Shown: positions 1 to 9,625 of the stretch, piece by piece
Layout of the letters: the number at the start of each line of letters is the position of its first letter
Numbering within the stretch: position 1 is the stretch's first letter
Source of the DNA: Hyphomonadaceae bacterium
GTDB lineage: Bacteria; Pseudomonadota; Alphaproteobacteria; Caulobacterales; Hyphomonadaceae
Length of the DNA stretch: 64,000 nt
Direction: 5' to 3'
NCBI GenBank assembly: GCA_030158285.1
Contig: JAOATF010000010.1
Location: forward strand, 1 to 64,000
Notes under the pieces: generated by a model
The model's database searches: none
The model's input: the letters and a program-made list of their open reading frames with translations, nothing else
Told to the model about the DNA's origin: nothing
Position numbers and translations under genes: made by a program

Positions 1-2
1 CG

Positions 3-233
3 GTCGGTTGCTTCCCGGCCAGCAAGCTCGGCCTCTACGACATGATCGGCAATGTGTGGGAGTGGACCGACACGCCCTATGCGCCCGGCAGCAACACCAT
101 CAAGGGCGGCTCATATCTCTGCGCCGAGAACTTCTGCGCGCGGTATCGCAGCGCCGCGCGGCAGGGGCAGGAGGTGGACTTCTCCTCCAACCATATCGGC
201 TTCCGTATCGTGAAGGATGTGAACCCGAACTAG
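3..233 (+). CDS. formylglycine-generating enzyme (FGE/SUMF1) family protein, C-terminal part (5' truncated by window edge)
   Basis: Frame 3 reads VGCFPASKLGLYDMIGNVWEWTDTPY...KGGSYLCAENFCARYRSAARQGQ...GFRIVKD, the typical FGE C-terminus. Confidence 0.88.
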   Translation, partial: VGCFPASKLGLYDMIGNVWEWTDTPYAPGSNTIKGGSYLCAENFCARYRSAARQGQEVDFSSNHIGFRIVKDVNPN

Positions 234-237
234 CACC

Positions 238-1902
238 TCAGTTCGGCCAGAAGACGTACTCATCCTCCGGCGTTGCCTTGTCAGCCGCCGTCTTGTCCAC
301 CGCTACCGGGCCTTCCGTCGTGTGCGGATAGAGTGGTGCGCGCGCTGTCGCCTGATGGTCCGCAAGCAACTTCTTCAGCGCGGCCACCTTGTCCGGGTTC
401 TGCTCCGCCACATTGGTCTTCTCGGTGGGATCGGTTGCGAGGTTGAACAGCCATGTCTTGGCGGGCTTCTCCGTTACCTGCAGCTTCCAGTCGCCCTGGC
501 GCACAGCCTTGTAGTAGGCGCTCTGCCAGAAGATCGCGTCGTGCGGTGTCTGGTCGGGCGCGGCCTCGCCCTTTGCAAACGGCATCAGGTTGACGCCATC
601 GATTTCGACGCCGGCAGGTATCGATCCGCCCGCCGCCGCCGTGAAGGTCGGCATCAGGTCGATATGCGCGACCGGGGCCGTGATGGTGGATTTCGCTGGA
701 ATGTGCCCGGGCCAGCTCAAGAACATCGGCACGTGGATGCCGCCCTCGAACAGCGTCATCTTCCATCCGCGATAAGGCTGGTTCACTTCTGGCAGGCCGA
801 TATAGCCCGCGCCGCCATTGTCGCTGGTGAACACGATCATCGTGTTGTCGGCGAGGCCCTCTGCCTCCAGCGTATCGAGAATGCGCCCCACGCTGCGATC
901 CAGCGCGCGCACCATGCTGGCATAGACGCGCAGCCGCTCCGGCTGGATGTCACCCACGGCGTCATAGTCTGCTTTCAGCGCCTGCAACGGCGTGTGCACG
1001 GTCCAGTGCGCGAGGTTGAGGAAGAAGGGCTGGTTCTTGTTCTTCTGGATCACCTTGATGGCTTCATCGGTCCAGTAGTCGGTGAGATAGCCGCCCGGCT
1101 CGAACCACGGACCCTCATTGTAGGAGGCCGCGAACTGCATGCGCGCCCACAGGAACGCATCGATCGGATCGAAAGGCAGCTTGGCGTTGACGACGTTGGG
1201 GTCGTTCTCCTTCAGGTGAAGCCCGCTCGCCATCAGGAGAGCTTCGTCAAAGCCCTGCGCGTTGGGGCCAAACTCCGGCCCCGTGCCGGTGTGCCACTTG
1301 CCGATATGCGCGGTGTGATAGCCGGCGCTACGCAGCACCTCGGCAATGGTCACTTCCGATCCCGGCAGGCCCTGCTTGGTATAGGTCGGCGCTTTTTCAG
1401 CCTGTTCCTTGTTGTAGACGATCGCTGGGAGGCCGGTGGCGCCGGTGTCGTCCAGCATGGAGATGATGCCGCCCATGCCATCCGGCGTCGGCGTGAACTC
1501 GAAGCCGGTGCGCGTGGGATAGCGGCCGGTCATGATCATAGCGCGTGAGGGTGCGCATGTGGCCGTGCCGGCATAGGCCTGTGTGAACACCGCGCCGCGC
1601 GCCGCAAGGCGATCGATGTTCGGCGTCGGCACGCGACCGCCCGCAACGCCGCCGCCTAATGTGGCGATGTCATTGATGCCGAGATCGTCCGCCAGGATGA
1701 AAATAATGTTGGGCTTGCGCTCGGCCAACGGCGCGGCGGCCTGCGCCGGGCCATCCTTCCACGGAACGGGAATGTTCGGCCCGACCTCGCGCTTGCCGGT
1801 GTTGCCGACGACATAAAGGATGATCGCCTTGCGATTGAGCCATGCCACACCGCCGCCCACGAGGACGACAACCAGCAGGCCGATCAGGATCTTCTTCAGC
1901 AT
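238..1902 (-). CDS. arylsulfatase / type I sulfatase
   Basis: C-A-P-S-R sulfatase signature (TCAPSRAMIMTGRYPTRTG), RKPNIIFILADDLG N-terminus, GKWHTG motif, N-terminal hydrophobic segment. Confidence 0.93.
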   Translation of the reverse strand: MLKKILIGLLVVVLVGGGVAWLNRKAIILYVVGNTGKREVGPNIPVPWKDGPAQAAAPLAERKPNIIFILADDLGINDIATLGGGVAGGRVPTPNIDRLAARGAVFTQAYAGTATCAPSRAMIMTGRYPTRTGFEFTPTPDGMGGIISMLDDTGATGLPAIVYNKEQAEKAPTYTKQGLPGSEVTIAEVLRSAGYHTAHIGKWHTGTGPEFGPNAQGFDEALLMASGLHLKENDPNVVNAKLPFDPIDAFLWARMQFAASYNEGPWFEPGGYLTDYWTDEAIKVIQKNKNQPFFLNLAHWTVHTPLQALKADYDAVGDIQPERLRVYASMVRALDRSVGRILDTLEAEGLADNTMIVFTSDNGGAGYIGLPEVNQPYRGWKMTLFEGGIHVPMFLSWPGHIPAKSTITAPVAHIDLMPTFTAAAGGSIPAGVEIDGVNLMPFAKGEAAPDQTPHDAIFWQSAYYKAVRQGDWKLQVTEKPAKTWLFNLATDPTEKTNVAEQNPDKVAALKKLLADHQATARAPLYPHTTEGPVAVDKTAADKATPEDEYVFWPN

Positions 1903-1917
1903 CTGTGCGCTCGTTCC

Positions 1918-2958
1918 TCAGAGCCCGGCAATCAGGGCGTCGCACCCCGTGCCTGCAAACATGCCGCGCACATCGGCCTGATCGGCCGGGGATAGCGCAG
2001 CGAATTCATCGCGGATCCACTTCAGGCATTTGGCCTGGTAGGGGAAGGTCGGCTGCGTCCACGCGCGGCCATCGATCTCTGTCTCGAAAGTGTCGGCGCC
2101 CGACATCACAGCCCTGGCGTTGGCAAGCAGGAAGGGCGCATAGACCCGCCCGATTTCCACCAGCAGCGGTTTCAGCCGTTCCCGCGCAACCTCCCGCGAA
2201 ATCCAGTCGCCATCCGTCGGCGAGACGCCCGAAAGATCCTCCACCCGGTCAAGCCAGCCCCGCACGCGGCGCGAGACCTTTGTCATGATCGCCGCTGATG
2301 TTGGTTCGATAATGCCCAGCTGCGTCAGCTGGCCATAGATCGCGAAGTCGGCGGAGGAGGGCCGTGCGCCCAGCACATAGCCCTGCGTCTGGACCAGCCC
2401 GTCGAGCGCGGCCAGCAGGCGCGCATAGCTGCTCTCGATCGTTTCCGCCGTCACAGCATTGGAGCCGACGACATAGAGCCGGTCGATCTGCCGCTTTGCG
2501 ATGAAGGCGGCGGCGGGCGCGGCCTCGGCATCGCTGATCACCGGGTCGTGCCAGAAGATCAGCATCGGCCCGGCATTCTCGGCATCGGCCTGATGCGCCC
2601 AGCGGAAGTGGAACATGCACTTGGTCAGCCACTCGTCGCCATAGTCCTCGATCAGGTAGTTGAGGAAGGCGAGCACGGGATCAGCAGGGATCGCAGAGCG
2701 TCCCTGATGCTCCGCCTCAAGCCTGCGAATGATCGGCGTTGAATCGACGACCGCCGAATGGCCGCCCTCTGGCTTCGGGAAATAGAAGGTCGGCAGCAGC
2801 TTCACCGCGGGCTCGGGATAGCCCGCCGGCGGATTGCGATGGCTGGCCCAGATCACCGCATGCGCGATCCGGCGATAGCGCAGCAGCGCGATCATCTTGC
2901 GCGTATAGGGCGATCCTGCCGCACCCATGAGAGTCAGCGGACTGGCGGACGCGCTCAT
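1918..2958 (-). CDS. glutathione S-transferase family protein
   Basis: Thioredoxin-like N-terminus LMGAAGSPYTRKMIALLRYRRIAH followed by an alpha-helical GST-like C-terminal half; longer start possible at 2988. Confidence 0.7.
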   Translation of the reverse strand: MSASASPLTLMGAAGSPYTRKMIALLRYRRIAHAVIWASHRNPPAGYPEPAVKLLPTFYFPKPEGGHSAVVDSTPIIRRLEAEHQGRSAIPADPVLAFLNYLIEDYGDEWLTKCMFHFRWAHQADAENAGPMLIFWHDPVISDAEAAPAAAFIAKRQIDRLYVVGSNAVTAETIESSYARLLAALDGLVQTQGYVLGARPSSADFAIYGQLTQLGIIEPTSAAIMTKVSRRVRGWLDRVEDLSGVSPTDGDWISREVARERLKPLLVEIGRVYAPFLLANARAVMSGADTFETEIDGRAWTQPTFPYQAKCLKWIRDEFAALSPADQADVRGMFAGTGCDALIAGL

Positions 2959-3038
2959 GTCAAAATCCCCGGCAACTGGAAATGGCATTTACAATGCCAA
3001 AACCGTCGCGCGTCAACCCGATCCGCGTTGAGGGAGCC

Positions 3039-3833
3039 TCACTTGCCCTTGAAGACCGGCTGGCGCTTCTCGAGAAAGGCCTGCCGCGCCTCTTTTGCAT
3101 CTTCGCTGGTGAAGGCCCGGCGGATGTTGGCCAGCTCGTAGCGCAGCTGCTGTTCCATGTCGGTGGATTCCAGCGATTTCACCATGCCGCGCTTCAGTAG
3201 CCGCAGGGTGATCGGCGACCAGCGGCACAGTTCCTCGCAATATTCCGCCAGCCTGTCCGCGAACTTCGCGTCATCCACCACTTCGCCCGCCATGCCGAGC
3301 GCGACCGCTTCCTCGCCGAGCACCGTCCGGTTCTCCATCATGAACCGCATGGCGCGCTCATAGCCCATGGCTTGCGGCAGCGTGATGGTGAGGCCGCCGT
3401 CCGGCGATCCGCCAATACGCGTATAGCCCGCCATCAGGCGCGCGCTCTTCGCGACGAGGCGAACATCGGTCGCCATGGCAAGGCCAAGCCCCGCGCCGAC
3501 CGCCACGCCATTGACCCCGCCGACCACCGGCTTGTCGCACCGCCTGCGGATGGACAGCAGGAAATGACCCACCCAGTTGATGTCATCCAGCTGTGCATTC
3601 TGCGGCGACAAGGGGGAGGTCCGCTCCGTCATGGTGAGGTCGAGACCGGCGCAGAAACTGTCGCCCGTGCCGGTGACAGCGACGACCCAGACATTGTCGT
3701 CCTTCGCCGCATCGTCGATGGCGTTGACGACGCCCCAGGCCAGCTCGTCCGACAGCGCGTTCTTCCTGTCGGGCCGGTTCAGCGCAATCGTGCGCACATG
3801 GCCCTTGTCGGTGACCTTCACCACGTCGCTCAT
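3039..3833 (-). CDS. enoyl-CoA hydratase/isomerase family protein
   Basis: Crotonase fold motifs: IALNRPDRKNALSDEL, CAGLDL, GGVNGVAVGAGLGLAMATDVRL. Confidence 0.9.
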   Translation of the reverse strand: MSDVVKVTDKGHVRTIALNRPDRKNALSDELAWGVVNAIDDAAKDDNVWVVAVTGTGDSFCAGLDLTMTERTSPLSPQNAQLDDINWVGHFLLSIRRRCDKPVVGGVNGVAVGAGLGLAMATDVRLVAKSARLMAGYTRIGGSPDGGLTITLPQAMGYERAMRFMMENRTVLGEEAVALGMAGEVVDDAKFADRLAEYCEELCRWSPITLRLLKRGMVKSLESTDMEQQLRYELANIRRAFTSEDAKEARQAFLEKRQPVFKGK

Positions 3834-3857
3834 CGAGACCTCCCTCAAGCGGTGCGC

Positions 3858-5645
3858 CTAGCTCTGCGCTTTCCGCCGCCTGCCACGAAGCCTCAGGATG
3901 ACGAAGATAACAAGCGCTACGATCCCGATGCCCACCGCCGCCAGCGCCAGCCCGTAGAAGGCGAGCTGCTTGCCGATCGCATTGCGCAGGATCTGCCGCT
4001 CGACCTGATAGCCTTCCGGCAACGCCAGAACGCCGGCGCGCTGCGTATAGGCCTCGTATCCCGCCAGCATGGACTGGAACAGCTCGGGCTGGCTCCTGGA
4101 CAGGTCATTCACTTCAGATGGATCACCCAGCAGGTCATAGAGCCGCCACGCGCCATCGCCCACCGGCGGCATGTTGCGCACGATCTTGTAGCGATCCCGG
4201 AACAGCGCGGCATTGCCCGACACCTCGATGCCGAACGCGTCGGCTTCGCCATAGACACGCTCCGCCGCGCCCGACAGCAGTGGCACAAGGCTGCGTCCCG
4301 TCATCGGCAACGCGCCCGGCGGATCGACTTGCGCTGCGCCTGCCAGCTCCAGCAGCGTCGGCGTCACATCGGTCACGAACGCGAGCGCCTGACGTTGCGC
4401 GCCCGCGGGAATCCCCGGCCCCGACAGGATCATCGGCACGCGCAAGCCGCCATCGGACGCATAGAATTTGTAGAGCGATCCCGGCGCCGAGATCGACGCC
4501 GCCCATTCCGGCCCGATGTAGGCGAGGCTGCCGGGCTCGCCCATCGTGTCGAGATTCCAGTTATAGCCGTTGAACCCCATCCAGATATCCATCCACGGCG
4601 CATGCACCGGATCGCTCGGCTCCGGCCCGTTGTCGGACGTGATGACGAAGATCGTGTTGCCGAGTTCGCCCCGCTGCTCCACATGCGTGATCAGGCGACC
4701 GATATGATGGTCCATCGCCTCGATCATGCCGGAATAGACTTCCATCGCCCGCGCGTATTTCTGGCGCTCCTCGTCCTTCAGCGACGCCCATGGGCGCAGC
4801 GTGTCGGGCATCTCCGCATAGGGCGCATCCGCCGGCACGACGCCATTGGCCTTGGCGCGATCCCACCGCGCGCGGCGCACGGCTTCCCAGCCCTGATCGA
4901 ACTGGCCTTTGTAGTGATCGGAAAATTCCTTCGGCGCCTGAACCGGGATGTGCACGGCCTGAAACGCGAGATAACCAAAAAACGGCGCCTGCCTGTCGCC
5001 CGCATCGATATAGCTGATCAGCCGGTCGACCAGCAGTTCGGACGAGTAATAGCTCTCCGGCATCTGCGCCGGCTTGCCATCCTCGAACCACGGCGCTTCA
5101 CGATAATAGGGCATGTAGGGCTTGGCCGCCCAGTTGTCGGCGCCGGAGGCATCCAGCGCCAGCGAGCGGTCAAAGCCGTGCTCGTTCGGCAGGTCGCCCG
5201 GCCCATGGCCCAGATGCCACTTGCCCGACATCAGCGTGCGATAGCCGTTCGCTTTCAGCCGGTCCGCAATCGTCACGACGCCCGGCTCCAGCCGCAGCGT
5301 ATAGCCCGGCTTTCCCTTCAGCTCCGGCGGCAGCACTTCCTCAATGGTCGAGACACCGGTGCGATGGCTGTCCATCCCCGTCAGCAGCATCGCGCGCGAG
5401 GGCGAGCACAAAGGCGAGGTGTGATAGTTCGTCATCATCGCGCCGGCTGCCGCCAGCCGGTCGATGTTCGGCGTGCGGGCCTCGCCGCCGAACGCGCCGA
5501 AATCCATGAACGCTGCGTCGTCCACCAGGATCACGATGATGTTGGGCTTGCGCGGCGCTGTTGGCGCTGGCGGCGCCGGCTGCGCCAGCGCGGGTGTCGC
5601 GGCCAAGGCCAGCGCAATCGTCGCAAGACGCCTTGTCCACCCCAT
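3858..5645 (-). CDS. arylsulfatase / type I sulfatase with C-terminal TM segment
   Basis: C-S-P-S-R signature (LCSPSRAMLLTGMDSHRTG), RKPNIIVILVDDAAFMDFG, GKWHLGHG; signal peptide; start chosen at internal Met. Confidence 0.93.
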   Translation of the reverse strand: MGWTRRLATIALALAATPALAQPAPPAPTAPRKPNIIVILVDDAAFMDFGAFGGEARTPNIDRLAAAGAMMTNYHTSPLCSPSRAMLLTGMDSHRTGVSTIEEVLPPELKGKPGYTLRLEPGVVTIADRLKANGYRTLMSGKWHLGHGPGDLPNEHGFDRSLALDASGADNWAAKPYMPYYREAPWFEDGKPAQMPESYYSSELLVDRLISYIDAGDRQAPFFGYLAFQAVHIPVQAPKEFSDHYKGQFDQGWEAVRRARWDRAKANGVVPADAPYAEMPDTLRPWASLKDEERQKYARAMEVYSGMIEAMDHHIGRLITHVEQRGELGNTIFVITSDNGPEPSDPVHAPWMDIWMGFNGYNWNLDTMGEPGSLAYIGPEWAASISAPGSLYKFYASDGGLRVPMILSGPGIPAGAQRQALAFVTDVTPTLLELAGAAQVDPPGALPMTGRSLVPLLSGAAERVYGEADAFGIEVSGNAALFRDRYKIVRNMPPVGDGAWRLYDLLGDPSEVNDLSRSQPELFQSMLAGYEAYTQRAGVLALPEGYQVERQILRNAIGKQLAFYGLALAAVGIGIVALVIFVILRLRGRRRKAQS

Positions 5646-5727
5646 TAGATACTCCGTTCGCGCAACGCCATGGACGCCAAGCCAAGGAGACATTATGACA
5701 TGCCCGGTGTCAATTTAGGGGGCTAAC

Positions 5728-6567
5728 TTGACCTGGATGCTCATTGCCGCCGCCGTTGTGCTGGCGCTTGCCGTAATCTGGCTTGGCTTGCCGGTCCTGC
5801 TGCATGCGCTTGGCCTGCATCGCGACAAGCGTCTGCCGAAGCGCAGCCTCGCGGGCCGCCGCGCGCTGATCATCACCACCAGTTGCGACAAGCTCGGCGA
5901 TACGGGCCGTAAGACCGGCGTCTTCGCCTCCGAGATGACCGCGCCTTATTATACCTTTCTTGATGCCGGCATGAGCGTGGACGTCGCCAGCATCAGGGGA
6001 GGCGACATCCCGATTGAGTCCGTGTCACTGAAATGGCCGCTGCGATCCAGGCACGATACGCGCTTCCTCCGCGACACCGCGTTCCGGGGGAAAGTGAAAG
6101 CCAGCACCGCCGTGCCAGCGGTCGATGGCGCCGCCTATGACGCCGTGTTTCTCGCCGGCGGCTGGGGCGCGGCCTATGATTTCGAACAGTCGCCCGAGCT
6201 GGGTCGCCTGCTGCTGCAAGCGGACAAGCGCGGCGCTGTCATCGGTGGCGTCTGCCATGGTCCGCTCGGCCTGCTTGCCGCGCGCGCGGGCAATGACCTG
6301 CCGCTGGTAAACGGGCGCAAGCTGACCGCCGTCACCGACAAGCAGGTCCGCGAACTGGGCATCACGCTTACGCCGCGCCATCCCGAGCGCGACCTGCGCG
6401 CGGCCGGCGCGGTTTTCGAAGGCAGCACCGGCTTTCGTGATATCTTTGCGAGCCGCGTTGTTGCTGACGGCCGTTTGGTCACCGGCCAGAACCAGAATGA
6501 CGGCGCCGAAACAGCCGACCGCATGATGCAGGTTATCCTCGAAACACCGAACGGAGCGAAAAGCTGA
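5728..6567 (+). CDS. DJ-1/PfpI (type 1 glutamine amidotransferase-like) protein with N-terminal membrane anchor
   Basis: VFLAGGWGAAYDF...AVIGGVCHGPLGLL nucleophile elbow typical of DJ-1/PfpI/HchA. Confidence 0.85.
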   Translation: MTWMLIAAAVVLALAVIWLGLPVLLHALGLHRDKRLPKRSLAGRRALIITTSCDKLGDTGRKTGVFASEMTAPYYTFLDAGMSVDVASIRGGDIPIESVSLKWPLRSRHDTRFLRDTAFRGKVKASTAVPAVDGAAYDAVFLAGGWGAAYDFEQSPELGRLLLQADKRGAVIGGVCHGPLGLLAARAGNDLPLVNGRKLTAVTDKQVRELGITLTPRHPERDLRAAGAVFEGSTGFRDIFASRVVADGRLVTGQNQNDGAETADRMMQVILETPNGAKS

Positions 6568-6941
6568 TGCAGATGGTCTCGCGACTGCTTGTCGGCATTG
6601 CCGGATTGCTCGGCGTGCTGGTTGCCCTTCGCCTCTGGATGGCGCCGGAGGACGTGGCCCTCCAGCTTGGCGTGCAGCCCATTGGTCCGTTCGGGCTTGC
6701 CACCATCCGGGCGGATGTCGCCGGCTTCTTTGGCGGCGCCGGCGTCCTGTCGATCTTTGCCGCCGTCAGGAACCGCGCCGCACTGCTTGCTGCGCCGCTC
6801 ATTCTCATCGGCCTCGCGCTCACTGGCCGGGTGATAACGGCGGTCTCCAGCGGCCTCACCAACGAGATGATCCCGCCCATGGCGATCGAAGCCACCCTTC
6901 TTGCGGTTCTCGCGCTGGGCCGCCTGCAGTTGGCGCGCTAG
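6567..6941 (+). CDS. small hydrophobic membrane protein (DUF4345-like)
   Basis: 124-aa multi-TM ORF overlapping the end of the upstream gene. Confidence 0.6.
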   Translation: MQMVSRLLVGIAGLLGVLVALRLWMAPEDVALQLGVQPIGPFGLATIRADVAGFFGGAGVLSIFAAVRNRAALLAAPLILIGLALTGRVITAVSSGLTNEMIPPMAIEATLLAVLALGRLQLAR

Positions 6942-6944
6942 CGC

Positions 6945-7844
6945 CTACTTCACGTCCAGAAACGCCGTGATGCGGCGGACAAGCTCGTCCGCCACATCTT
7001 CCTGGATGAAGTGGTGTGCGTTCGGGATCATCTGGTGATCCTGCCCCTTCGCGCCGGGGATCTTCGCCTGCGCGCGCGTCTCCCAGCCGCGTCCCACCGG
7101 ATCGAGTTCGCCGAACAGCGTCAGGAACGGCTTCTCGAATTTTTGCAGCCGCTCCCACGCGGCGAGGTTCAGCGGCAGGCCCGGATTGTCTGGCTGCACC
7201 GTGATCAGGCTCGGCCAGGTGATCAGGCAGTACTCATAATCGCTGGTGGGGTAGGGCGCGCGATAGGCGGCGATCTCCGCCTCGCTCAGCTTGGTCACCA
7301 TGCCGCTTTCCAGCATCGGCCATGGAAACTGCGTTGCCACGGCCATCATGCCGACCCACATCTTCATGAAGTCGCTTTCGCCTTCGCCCGTTGGCATGCC
7401 CGTGTTGGAGGCGACGACGCGCGCGAAGCGCTCGGGATATTTTGACACGAGATAGAGCCCGATCGTCCCGCCCCAGTCCTGGCAGAACAGAGTGACATTG
7501 GAGAGGTTCAGCGCGGTGAACCATTTCGAGGCCCAGTCATAATGGCGCGCCAGCGTGTAGTCGCTGCGCTTCGCCGGCTTGTCCGACCGTCCCGTGCCGG
7601 GCAGGTCGATGGCAATGACGCGGCGGCCCGTGGCGAGCAGGCCGGGGATCATCTTGCGATAGAGATACGACCAGGTCGGATTGCCATGCATCAGCAGGAT
7701 GGACTCCGCACTGCGCGGTCCTTCGTCAATGTAGGCGACGCGTAGCTCTGTTCCGTCCTCGTCGTGGATGGTCAGGTAGTGCGGCGCATACGGAAAATCC
7801 GGCAGGTTGCCGAAGCGATCGTCCGGCGTACGCAGCACCTTCAT
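6945..7844 (-). CDS. haloalkane dehalogenase-like alpha/beta hydrolase
   Basis: HGNPTWSYLYRKMIP oxyanion region and CQDWGGTIGL nucleophile (Asp) elbow characteristic of haloalkane dehalogenases. Confidence 0.87.
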   Translation of the reverse strand: MKVLRTPDDRFGNLPDFPYAPHYLTIHDEDGTELRVAYIDEGPRSAESILLMHGNPTWSYLYRKMIPGLLATGRRVIAIDLPGTGRSDKPAKRSDYTLARHYDWASKWFTALNLSNVTLFCQDWGGTIGLYLVSKYPERFARVVASNTGMPTGEGESDFMKMWVGMMAVATQFPWPMLESGMVTKLSEAEIAAYRAPYPTSDYEYCLITWPSLITVQPDNPGLPLNLAAWERLQKFEKPFLTLFGELDPVGRGWETRAQAKIPGAKGQDHQMIPNAHHFIQEDVADELVRRITAFLDVK

Positions 7845-8018
7845 CGTCCAGTCTCCACTTCCGCGCCAGCCACACGTCCGCGCTGCACGTTCTGCTTCGA
7901 CTAACTATTGGCATGAATAGTGTCAATTGGAGTCGCGGAAGGCCGAAGCGAGCTATGCTGTTGCGCAAACGCCCAGCCAATCGTATGTACCAAGCGGTAT
8001 CATACGGGAATCAGCCAC

Positions 8019-9515
8019 ATGCGCGCACGTACATCCGGCCTGCTCCTGCTCGCGGCCCTGCTGGCCTCCTGCGCCGCACCGCAACCCGTTGAACCGCAAC
8101 AGCAGGTTGCCCGGCGCCCGAACATCATCGTCATCATCACGGACGATCTCGGCTATGGCGACACCAGCGCCTATGGCAGCAAGCTCATCAACACGCCGAA
8201 CCTCGACGCGATGGCCGCGGACGGCGTGCGCTTCACGCGCGGCTATGTCAGCCACCCCGTCTGCGCGCCCTCGCGCGCCGCGCTGCTCACCGGACGTTAT
8301 CAGGAGCGGTTTGGCTACGAGTTCAATCCCGTCGGTCGTGATCGCGAAGGCGGCGTCGATGTCAGCGAGACCATGGCGCCTGCGCTGATGAAGCAGGCTG
8401 GCTATCGCACCGGCATGATCGGCAAGTGGCATCTTGGCCAGTCGCCCGGCTATCACCCGCTCGATCGCGGCTTCGAGGAGTATTTCGGCATCCTCGCTGG
8501 CGCCTCCAGCTTCATGCTCGACATGAAGGACGGCGACGATGCCTACGTCCCGCCGGGATCGGAAGCCAGCACGCGTGTGCCGGGCAGTTTCGATGAGTCC
8601 GTGAAGCTCACGCCGGTCGAGGAGATGCGCCAGATGCGCGTGAAGGCGCCTGTCTCGCGCGGCCGGGAGGTCGTGGATGAACCGGCCTATCTCACCGAGG
8701 CGTTCACGCGCGAAGCGGTCGACTATATCGGCCGGCACAAGAGCGAGCCGTTCTTCCTCTATATCGCCTACAACGCCCCGCACACGCCGCTGCAGGCGAC
8801 GAAGAAGTATCTCGACCGCTATCGCCATGTCGCAGATCGCGGCCAGCGCATCTACGCGGCGATGGTCTCCGCAGTCGATGACGGTGTCGGCGACCTGCGC
8901 CGCAAGCTTGCGGCAGAGGGCATTGCCGACAACACGCTGATCCTATTCCTCAGCGACAATGGCTGCGCCGCCTACGTCCTCGGCGCCTGCACCAACGCTC
9001 CGCTCAGCGGCTTCAAGGCCGAACACCTCGAAGGGGGTGTGCGTGTCCCCTACATCGCCACCTGGCCCGCCGGCCTTCCGGCCCGCAAGGTGGACGATCG
9101 CATCGTCTCCTCGCTCGATATCCTGCCGACATCGTTGTCGCTCGCCGGCGTGAAGCCGCCGGCCAATCTCGACGGCCAGGACATCACGCAGCTGTTCGCG
9201 TCCGGCGTTACGGTCCCGCAACGCCAGCTCTACTGGCGCGCCGGCCCGACGCAGGCCGTGATCGATGGCGCCTCGAAACTCTGGGTCTCGGAAACCGTGG
9301 AGGCTGATGGCTCAGCCGGCACGCATACGATGCTGTTCGACCTCGCGAAGGATCCCGCCGAGAAAACCAACCTCGCCGCCGAGAACCCCGCCGAGGTCCA
9401 GCGCCTGGGCAAGCTGTTCGCCACCTGGTCCGCCACCCTGTCCGCCTCCCAATGGCCCAGCATGCGCCAGGCCGTCCGCGAGTACGACGGCAAGAAACTG
9501 AAGGTCTACAATTAG
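8019..9515 (+). CDS. sulfatase, predicted lipoprotein
   Basis: Lipobox LLASCAAP, RRPNIIVIITDDLGYGD, C-A-P-S-R signature (VCAPSRAALLTGRYQ), GKWHLG. Confidence 0.93.
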   Translation: MRARTSGLLLLAALLASCAAPQPVEPQQQVARRPNIIVIITDDLGYGDTSAYGSKLINTPNLDAMAADGVRFTRGYVSHPVCAPSRAALLTGRYQERFGYEFNPVGRDREGGVDVSETMAPALMKQAGYRTGMIGKWHLGQSPGYHPLDRGFEEYFGILAGASSFMLDMKDGDDAYVPPGSEASTRVPGSFDESVKLTPVEEMRQMRVKAPVSRGREVVDEPAYLTEAFTREAVDYIGRHKSEPFFLYIAYNAPHTPLQATKKYLDRYRHVADRGQRIYAAMVSAVDDGVGDLRRKLAAEGIADNTLILFLSDNGCAAYVLGACTNAPLSGFKAEHLEGGVRVPYIATWPAGLPARKVDDRIVSSLDILPTSLSLAGVKPPANLDGQDITQLFASGVTVPQRQLYWRAGPTQAVIDGASKLWVSETVEADGSAGTHTMLFDLAKDPAEKTNLAAENPAEVQRLGKLFATWSATLSASQWPSMRQAVREYDGKKLKVYN

Positions 9516-9575
9516 GGCGCACGCGTCAGCTCCATCGCCTCGTCAGAACATGCGATTGGAAATCGACTCGACAAT

Positions 9576-9590
9576 GTTCGTGATATGTTC
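9576..9590. promoter_or_regulatory. candidate LexA/SOS box (GTTC-N7-GTTC)
   Basis: GTTCGTGATATGTTC, exact match to the alphaproteobacterial direct-repeat LexA consensus, ~36 bp upstream of the 2H phosphoesterase ATG. Confidence 0.5.
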
Positions 9591-9625
9591 TTTGTTTGGG
9601 TTCTCGCGCTTCAGGCGGAGGGCCC

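Noticed and set aside
322-1548. 408-aa plus-strand ORF opposite the first sulfatase
   Set aside because: Antisense shadow ORF with no recognisable domain.
3372-5648. 758-aa plus-strand ORF opposite the second sulfatase
   Set aside because: Low-complexity Arg/His/Ala-rich shadow ORF in high-GC DNA; the minus strand encodes a clear sulfatase.
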